Shown: one piece after another, positions 4,237-8,923 of the stretch
Layout: each line of letters opens with the position of its first letter
Numbering within the stretch: the first letter of the stretch is position 1
DNA from: an uncultured Christensenella sp.
Lineage (GTDB): Bacteria > Bacillota > Clostridia > Christensenellales > UBA3700
Length of the DNA stretch: 8,923 bases
Direction: 5' to 3'
Assembly (NCBI GenBank): GCA_910584035.1
Contig: CAJTZR010000081.1
Location: 1-8,923, forward strand
Made by a program: the position numbers and the translations under genes
The notes under the pieces: generated by a model
Database searches by the model: none
Told to the model about the DNA's origin: nothing
Seen by the model: only the letters and a program-made list of their open reading frames with translations

Positions 4237-6075
4237 ATGATTCAACACGTACACAATTATCATATTTATGACTTATTTAAGGCTGATGCAAATTGGTATT
4301 ATAAAATTCCAAAATATCAAAGAGCATACACTTGGAATCAATATAATTGGAAAGCATTATATGATGACTTAATGGAAAACGGCAAAGAGTATTTTATTGG
4401 TTCAATGATTTGCATAAATACTGCTTATGATGCTATTGATTATCAACAATTGGAAGTTGTTGACGGACAACAAAGATTAACAACTATTACATTGTTTTTG
4501 GCAGCTATTTATAGCAAGTTACAACAATGGGAGAACATTGTTAAAAATGACGAAGATTCCTATGACGATTATAGAGAATTGAAAAAATTACTTTTGTGCA
4601 AAGGTTCAAAAGATAATGGTTTAATGTTAGTGCCACAAATTGAAAATAATAATAGTACTGATTATGCTTATGTTATGTCTACCTTAGGACTGACAAAAGG
4701 CAAAAAAGAGAAAAATTTTGGCAACAGAAAAATAGCAAAATGCTATAAATATTTTTGCGACCGACTTGATAATGAAATATTCAATCTTTCACAAAATGAT
4801 GCTATAATAAAAATACGTAACATTTATTCTATAATCAAAAGTGCCGTTGTTGTAAAAATAGAGGTTTCTAATAGTTCAGAAGCTTATATGCTATTTGAAT
4901 CATTAAATAATAGAGGTGCTAGTTTAACACCAATAGAGCTTATGAAAAACACTATTCTTGCAAGAGCTGAACAAAACGGCTTATCTACTGACGATTGTTA
5001 CGACAAATGGCAAGAGTTATTGGAAAATATTTCTGATGACTACGCTACACAAGAAAGATTTTTCCGTCATTACTATAACGCATATAAAAACAAAATCAAT
5101 GCTCTATTTCGCAAAGACAATGAAAAGAAAAAAGATATTTTAGGCAATGTAGCAACCAAATCTAATTTGTTAAACATTTACGAAGCACTTATTAAACGTA
5201 ATCTTTCAGATTTTCTTAATGAAATAACTCAATGTGGTAAAGTATATTCAATGTTTTTATTGCTAAACGATGAGGATACTCGATTTAAGACAGAACTTAC
5301 AAGTCTTTATCGTGTACAAGGTACGCCATCATATCTGCTATTGCTCTACTTAGTACGTGAACAAGTTAACTTACAATTAGATAATACTACCATTGAAAAA
5401 ATTATCAAGCTAATGACTACCTTTTTTGTAAGAAGGAATTTAACAGATATACCAAACACTCAAGACGTAACAAGAATTTTTATGAATATCATTAGCGATA
5501 TAGAGGATAACGCCTTAAAAGGAGTTAATATATATAATCAAATTTATAATGTTTTACAATCAAAATCTGCTACTGACGATTTGTTTAAGGAAAAACTTAG
5601 TGGTGATATTTATGAGGACAATGTTGGCATTACAAGATTTTTATTGTGCGAATTAGCCGAAAGTTATATGACAACTGAAACATTCAAAGATTTATGGGCA
5701 CAAGTTGAACAAGGTAATAATGGTAAAAAGGTTTACGAGTGGACAATAGAACATATTTTCCCAGAGGGTGAACGAATACCTAACGAATGGGTGGATATGA
5801 TTGCAAATGGCGATAGAGAACTTGCACAAGATTATCGTGATAAATATGTTCACAAACTTGGCAATTTAACTTTAACGGGCTATAATAGCAAATTAAGCAA
5901 TATGTCTTTTATTAGGAAAAGAGATAGACAAAATGATAAAAATAAATATTTAGGTTATAAAAATGGGCTAGGCTTAAATGCTGAAATTGCTCAAAAAGAT
6001 AGTTGGACTATTGAGGATATTACAACTAGAACTGAAAAGCTAGTTAACGAACTGCTTGAAAAATACAAATTATAG
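4237..6075 (+). CDS. DUF262-DUF1524 protein, GmrSD-type restriction endonuclease
   Basis: A 612-residue, apparently complete two-part enzyme. The N-terminal DUF262 domain shows IPKYQRAYTW at 24-33, EVVDGQQRLTT at 73-83 and ESLNNRGASLTPIELMKN at 221-238. DGQQR is the nucleotide-binding and hydrolysis motif known from GmrS and SspE. The C-terminal DUF1524 domain shows IEHIFPEGE at 504-512 and HKLGNLTLTGYNSKLSN at 539-555, an HNH-like nuclease core with H506 and the asparagine region around N543-N555 intact. Relatives are type IV restriction enzymes such as GmrSD, which cuts glucosylated hydroxymethylcytosine DNA, SspE, which acts with phosphorothioate modification, and BrxU. No modification genes are present here, so a stand-alone type IV role is likely, though the modification it sees is unknown. 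AAAGGGAG precedes the ATG. It sits in a probable operon between the coiled-coil protein and the DUF4258-like protein. Confidence 0.92.
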   Translation: MIQHVHNYHIYDLFKADANWYYKIPKYQRAYTWNQYNWKALYDDLMENGKEYFIGSMICINTAYDAIDYQQLEVVDGQQRLTTITLFLAAIYSKLQQWENIVKNDEDSYDDYRELKKLLLCKGSKDNGLMLVPQIENNNSTDYAYVMSTLGLTKGKKEKNFGNRKIAKCYKYFCDRLDNEIFNLSQNDAIIKIRNIYSIIKSAVVVKIEVSNSSEAYMLFESLNNRGASLTPIELMKNTILARAEQNGLSTDDCYDKWQELLENISDDYATQERFFRHYYNAYKNKINALFRKDNEKKKDILGNVATKSNLLNIYEALIKRNLSDFLNEITQCGKVYSMFLLLNDEDTRFKTELTSLYRVQGTPSYLLLLYLVREQVNLQLDNTTIEKIIKLMTTFFVRRNLTDIPNTQDVTRIFMNIISDIEDNALKGVNIYNQIYNVLQSKSATDDLFKEKLSGDIYEDNVGITRFLLCELAESYMTTETFKDLWAQVEQGNNGKKVYEWTIEHIFPEGERIPNEWVDMIANGDRELAQDYRDKYVHKLGNLTLTGYNSKLSNMSFIRKRDRQNDKNKYLGYKNGLGLNAEIAQKDSWTIEDITTRTEKLVNELLEKYKL

Positions 6076-6131
6076 CTTATTTTAGGCTTTCAATATAACA
6101 TAATTAATATTAAAGTTGGATAGGTTAACAT

Positions 6132-6557
6132 ATGGAAAATGGTCTTTATCACTATGATGTTTTTTGGGAAATTGAATTACAAAAACAAATAAATTCAATA
6201 TTAAATTCAAATCTACCATTAAAATTTAGTTGTCACGCACTTGAAAACAAATTAAAACGAAAAATATCGACTAGTAATATAACATTAGACTATCTAAAAA
6301 GTGGTTTTTGTTTTGAAGCGGAAGTTAATACAAACAAGGTAGTTAAATTTGCTATAAGAAATGACTACAACAATGCTTTTGATATATCCTCAGTTTGGAT
6401 AATCAATAGTGATTGTTTATTTTGTAAAACAATTTGGCTAAATAACAGAAATGATAAACACTCCACTCTTGACAAAAATAAATATGTAACATATAAAAAT
6501 AAGTCTGAACATCTTTCTGTTAATATAGGATATTTAATTAATAAGAACAATAATTAA
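6132..6557 (+). CDS. DUF4258-like small protein
   Basis: A 141-residue protein following the GmrSD-type gene after 56 bases, with no terminator or clear promoter between them, so it is probably the third gene of the operon. Seen: FSCHALENKLKRKIS at 32-46, which fits the DUF4258 signature (an SxHAxxR-type start, then a basic residue and IS), a strand pattern YLKSGFCFEAEV, and TIWLNNRNDKHSTLDKNKY at 100-118, a common end of that group. DUF4258 proteins have a small RelE/BrnT-like fold and occur in toxin-antitoxin and accessory loci, so an RNase or nucleic-acid-binding role is conceivable but unproven. The usual arginine after HA is replaced by asparagine, so activity is uncertain. The ribosome site (ATAGG, 7 bases before the ATG) is weak. 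The family call is by eye and moderate. Confidence 0.6.
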   Translation: MENGLYHYDVFWEIELQKQINSILNSNLPLKFSCHALENKLKRKISTSNITLDYLKSGFCFEAEVNTNKVVKFAIRNDYNNAFDISSVWIINSDCLFCKTIWLNNRNDKHSTLDKNKYVTYKNKSEHLSVNIGYLINKNNN

Positions 6558-6682
6558 GTATAATTTATATTATAATTTTTTCCTTAACAATTATTACAAT
6601 CCAGCATTAACGTCACAATCTACAATTAATACCGATTTTTGAATAGTTTTTTATTTTTATTATTAAAATCACATTAAATATT

Positions 6683-6711
6683 AAACTAGTTATTTTTTAA
6701 CTAGTTTTTTT
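6683..6711. terminator. intrinsic terminator after the three-gene operon
   Basis: AAACTAGTTA at 6683-6692 pairs perfectly with TAACTAGTTT at 6698-6707 around five T residues, followed by more T. The stem is also preceded by A-rich sequence, so it could work on both strands. The gene-free stretch 6558-6875 holds this terminator, an inverted repeat at 6797-6808 and the promoter of the XRE gene. Confidence 0.8.
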
Positions 6712-6796
6712 ATTTTATCAAAAAGTTTTTCACATAGTAAAACGAAAAGCTTTATTTGTTAAATACATAATATTATTGCTTATTGTTAATTTTATG

Positions 6797-6808
6797 TGCA
6801 TAAATGCA
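6797..6808. promoter_or_regulatory. small inverted repeat upstream of the XRE promoter
   Basis: TGCAT-AA-ATGCA is a perfect 5-bp inverted repeat with a 2-base centre, 12 bases before the -35 box. It could be an operator for the XRE protein encoded next to it. Short palindromes are frequent in AT-rich DNA, so this is only a suggestion. Confidence 0.3.
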
Positions 6809-6820
6809 AATTATTATAGC

Positions 6821-6849
6821 TAGACTTTGCCACTCAATACTGCTATAAT
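6821..6849 (+). promoter_or_regulatory. promoter of the XRE regulator gene
   Basis: TAGACT at 6821-6826, a 17-base spacer, and a perfect TATAAT at 6844-6849 with an extended -10 TGC. The -35 is only partly consensus. The expected start near 6856 leaves a leader of about 20 bases, enough for the GGAGG at 6866-6870. Confidence 0.7.
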
Positions 6850-6875
6850 TAATATAGATATACTTGGAGGACAAT

Positions 6876-7334
6876 ATGAATTTAGGAAACAACTTATTTA
6901 ATGCAAGAAAGAAACGCGGACTTTCTCAAGAAGAAGTAGCAGAAAAATTAGGCGTAACTAGACAAACAATTTCAAAATGGGAAACTGACGAAACACTACC
7001 CGATATTCAGCAAGCAAAAAGAATGGCAGTTTTATATAATCTATCTTTAGACGACTTGATTACTTTTGATATGAACGTAAAAGAATTGGAAGAAATAATT
7101 GAAAAAACAAGTGAGGAACTGCAAAACAAAGTAGACTGGACAAAAGTATGGAGTAAAAAATATCCTATCCTCGCCACTTACCAAAAAGAGGTAGACATTG
7201 AATTATATGCAAAAGAATTGCATAGATTGCTCTACGATTTGGAAAAGCGTTATGGATATTCAAGACTTGATAGTCTTTTAGTTTTGAAAGACATTTTAGC
7301 ACATACTTGGAATAAAACTACAAAAAATAATTAA
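6876..7334 (+). CDS. XRE-family helix-turn-helix regulator
   Basis: A 152-residue protein. Residues 7-61 are a classic XRE (HTH_3) domain: LFNARKKRGLSQEEVAEKLG, then VTRQTISKWETDETLPD, with the recognition helix around T28-W35. Residues 69-90 are an acidic linker helix, and the remainder (from VDWTKVWSKKYPIL to the end) is an alpha-helical domain common in Bacillota regulators of this type, probably for dimerisation or sensing. The ATG at 6876 has GGAGG 5 bases upstream; a TTG at 6864 would lie inside that site. It is transcribed alone from its own promoter, with no toxin partner next to it. Targets cannot be read from the sequence. Confidence 0.9.
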   Translation: MNLGNNLFNARKKRGLSQEEVAEKLGVTRQTISKWETDETLPDIQQAKRMAVLYNLSLDDLITFDMNVKELEEIIEKTSEELQNKVDWTKVWSKKYPILATYQKEVDIELYAKELHRLLYDLEKRYGYSRLDSLLVLKDILAHTWNKTTKNN

Positions 7335-7406
7335 AATTACTACTCTGCTATTAATTTTTAATAATTAAATCTTTATATATTTTTTACAAGGAAAGTCCTT
7401 AAACTA

Positions 7407-7435
7407 TTGACATTTAAAAAATTGTGCTATATAAT
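7407..7435 (+). promoter_or_regulatory. perfect consensus promoter of the tetR-membrane protein pair
   Basis: TTGACA at 7407-7412, exactly 17 bases, then TATAAT at 7430-7435: both boxes match the sigma-A consensus fully. Such a strong promoter before a regulator suggests tight repression. A small hairpin, AAGGA at 7388-7392 with TCCTT at 7396-7400, lies just upstream and has no U-run. Confidence 0.9.
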
Positions 7436-7443
7436 AAATATGG

Positions 7444-7460
7444 TTTGAACATTGTTCAAA
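7444..7460. promoter_or_regulatory. 17-bp palindromic operator, probable TetR autoregulation site
   Basis: TTTGAACATTGTTCAAA is a perfect palindrome with 8-bp half-sites around one central base. It begins 9 bases after the -10 box, covers the expected transcription start, and ends 13 bases before the start codon of a TetR-type gene. Size, symmetry and position are typical of operators of TetR/AcrR regulators. Confidence 0.8.
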
Positions 7461-7473
7461 AGAGGTTTTTTAG

Positions 7474-8031
7474 ATGGAAATTAAAGATAAAATTATAAAT
7501 GTAACCATTGATTTAATTAAAAAATCTAATGGTGAAATTGAAAAAATTACTATTAGGGAAATTGCAAAAAAAGCAAATATAGGCATTGGACTTATTAACT
7601 ATCATTTTGAAAGCAAGAAAAACTTAATTGATATTTGTGTACAGCAAATTATCAGCGATGTTATAGCTCAAACAAAAATTAATATTGAACAATTAACTCC
7701 TATGGAAAAATTAAAATATTCAGTAAAAATACCTATTGATTTTATTATGGATAATCCAGCAATAGCAAAAATTTCAATTTTAAGCGACCTAATGAATGGG
7801 AAACCAAACGATAATACTTTCAAAACATTGCTGAAATATTATTTTTACGCAAGTAATTTAGAACAAACCGAAGATACATTTTTCAAAGTTACATTGCTGA
7901 TACACGGATTACAAGGCATATTTTTGCGTTGTGAACTATATAAAGACAAATTTGATTTTACAAACAAACAACAAAGGGATAAACTAATTGATAGTTTGGT
8001 TGAAAAAATCTTTGGAGTAGAAAATGAATAA
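7474..8031 (+). CDS. TetR/AcrR-family transcriptional regulator
   Basis: A 185-residue protein, the normal length of the family. The N-terminal DNA-binding domain spans residues 1-52: helix 1 (KDKIINVTIDLIKK), then ITIREIAKKANIGIGLINYHFESKKNLI at 25-52 with the recognition helix and the signature YHF at 43-45. Residues about 55-180 are the helical ligand-binding and dimer domain, whose ligand is unknown. AGAGG lies 9 bases before the ATG. The perfect promoter and the palindrome at 7444-7460 suggest that it represses its own transcription. Its stop overlaps the start of the membrane protein gene, so both are made from one mRNA and the membrane protein is the likely physiological target. Confidence 0.92.
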   Translation: MEIKDKIINVTIDLIKKSNGEIEKITIREIAKKANIGIGLINYHFESKKNLIDICVQQIISDVIAQTKINIEQLTPMEKLKYSVKIPIDFIMDNPAIAKISILSDLMNGKPNDNTFKTLLKYYFYASNLEQTEDTFFKVTLLIHGLQGIFLRCELYKDKFDFTNKQQRDKLIDSLVEKIFGVENE

Positions 8032-8665
8032 AAAAATTGGTTTTATATCCTCTATCATTATAACTTGTATGGTAGCTATTTTCTTAATTTGTTTAATTGT
8101 TTCTTTAATAATTAAAAATGCTTTTACTGAAAATCTAAGTTTTGGAGTCTGCACTATTCTATCTTGGGCTTGGGTTGCTGTAACTTGCGTATATTCGTGT
8201 TATGTAAAAAAGGAACACTCTGCTACTGCAAAAATAGCTATTGCGACCGCAATAATTTATTCAACGCTTGTTAGCATTGTATATTTCACTCAATTAACAA
8301 CAGTTTTATATAAAAGTGTTGACGAAAAAATATTACAAGCATTTTCATTTACAGTTGCTGGAAGCTGGTTGTTTAATATTGATTTATTAGGTTATGGTTT
8401 ATTATCTATTTCTACTTTCTTTGTTGGACTACCATTACAGCCACAAAATAAAATTGATAAAGCATTAAAGTTACTTTTAATGCTTCACGGAATGTTTTTT
8501 GTTTGTATGTTTGTGCCAATTTTGCCTTTGCCATCAACCAATCAAGGGATTGGCGGAACAATAGCATTAATTTGCTGGTGCTTATTCTTTTTACCAATTT
8601 GTATTCTATCCACATTACACTTTAAAAACTTAAAAAATGTTGAAAACTTGAATACAAACCAATAA
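8024..8665 (+). CDS. multi-pass membrane protein, TetR-controlled
   Basis: A 213-residue hydrophobic protein with about six predicted membrane segments: residues 7-30, 39-61, 69-93, 105-135 (possibly one long or two short spans), 146-169 and 176-198. The ends are hydrophilic. I do not recognise a transporter signature, and there are no ATP-binding or family motifs. The ATG lies inside the last codons of the tetR gene (8-base overlap), with GGAG 8 bases upstream, so translation is coupled. A TetR gene joined to a membrane protein gene commonly encodes a regulator with an export or stress-response partner, but direct transport activity is inference. No clear terminator follows before the next gene. 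Confidence 0.75.
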   Translation: MNKKIGFISSIIITCMVAIFLICLIVSLIIKNAFTENLSFGVCTILSWAWVAVTCVYSCYVKKEHSATAKIAIATAIIYSTLVSIVYFTQLTTVLYKSVDEKILQAFSFTVAGSWLFNIDLLGYGLLSISTFFVGLPLQPQNKIDKALKLLLMLHGMFFVCMFVPILPLPSTNQGIGGTIALICWCLFFLPICILSTLHFKNLKNVENLNTNQ

Positions 8666-8727
8666 TACACTGCTTTTATGCAAACAATCAATATAATTCT
8701 GCAAATATTTATGCTAACTTTACAATG

Positions 8728-8757
8728 TTGCACAAAAGTTACTTATAAGCTTATAAA
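8728..8757 (+). promoter_or_regulatory. probable promoter of the right-edge gene, overlapped by a palindrome
   Basis: TTGCAC at 8728-8733, an 18-base spacer, and TATAAA at 8752-8757. The perfect 14-bp palindrome TTATAAGCTTATAA at 8743-8756 covers the -10 box and could be an operator, or simply AT-rich symmetry. The expected start is about 45 bases before the ATG at 8810. Confidence 0.5.
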
Positions 8758-8809
8758 ATTAAAATTCTTATATTTTAAAAATATTTATACTAAATAAACA
8801 AGGAACTCT

Positions 8810-8923
8810 ATGCCGACTAAAGTCAAAATAAAAATCAAAGATAATGAAAATTTACGCAAGCAATTAGATTCGGAATATGAAAAACATACACAAATTGAAT
8901 TGTGCAAATACTCTATTTTATTA
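8810..8923 (+). CDS. unrecognised protein, N-terminal 38 residues (3' end outside window)
   Basis: The frame opens at an ATG with AAGGA 5 bases upstream and stays open to the window edge. The visible part begins MPTKVKIKIKDNENL and continues with a charged helix-like stretch to QIELCKYSILL. That is too little to name a family. The pattern of a charged start leading into a helix ending in YSILL is faintly like some putative immunity-type proteins of Bacillota, but I would not annotate it so. It has its own promoter and probably does not belong to the tetR operon. Confidence 0.6.
   Translation, partial: MPTKVKIKIKDNENLRKQLDSEYEKHTQIELCKYSILL

Noticed and set aside
4958..5143. 61-codon open frame inside the DUF262-DUF1524 gene
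   Set aside because: It lies in another frame of a firmly supported gene, has no ribosome site and no family features.
6365..6550. Reverse-strand 61-codon frame opposite the DUF4258-like gene
   Set aside because: Antisense to a better supported gene, with low-complexity hydrophobic sequence and no ribosome site.
8412..8733. Two reverse-strand frames (8412-8615 and 8542-8733) opposite the membrane protein gene
   Set aside because: They mirror the codon bias of the forward gene; no start signals and no recognisable domains.

Overview
The window looks like AT-rich Bacillota DNA, most likely a clostridium-type genome. It uses the standard code with TGG tryptophan, has purine-rich Shine-Dalgarno sites before most genes, and carries near-consensus sigma-A promoters (TTGACA, 17 bases, TATAAT) and U-tailed intrinsic terminators. 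There is no rRNA, tRNA, CRISPR array, integrase or transposase. The content is accessory: a piece of a mobile-element backbone followed by small cargo or defence-type and stress-type modules. The species cannot be named from the sequence.

Bases 1-1810 are visibly richer in G+C than the rest. They hold the end of a metallo-beta-lactamase-fold protein, a tiny zinc-ribbon protein two bases downstream, two strong hairpins, a region-4-only sigma-like protein, a 194-base stretch with three imperfect direct repeats and several hairpins, and a 61-residue protein of unknown function. A zinc ribbon next to a small sigma-like protein recalls the regulatory end of Tn916-like and related clostridial conjugative elements, but no integration or conjugation gene is present to prove it. 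A possible 43-residue antisense gene and a hairpin at 1821-1852 close this part.

Bases 1811-3200 are very AT-rich and carry two single genes with their own signals: a GNAT acetyltransferase and a glyoxalase/VOC-fold protein.

Bases 3212-6711 form the most interesting unit. A strong promoter should start an RNA near 3247. That RNA can fold into a rod of about 170 bases whose 5' end pairs perfectly with 3406-3416, and it then meets a UUCG-capped intrinsic terminator just before a good ribosome binding site. Behind it lie a membrane-anchored coiled-coil protein, a 612-residue DUF262-DUF1524 protein of the GmrSD/SspE restriction type, and a small DUF4258-like protein, with a terminator after the last gene. 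I read this as a candidate anti-phage operon headed by a structured RNA, which could be an attenuating leader, an independent RNA or a 6S-like RNA.

Bases 6821-8665 hold an XRE-type regulator with its own promoter, then a TetR-type regulator with a perfect consensus promoter and a 17-bp palindromic operator at the transcription start. The TetR gene overlaps that of a multi-pass membrane protein by 8 bases, so the membrane protein is its probable target. At the right edge a further gene, behind a promoter overlapped by a 14-bp palindrome, runs out of the window.
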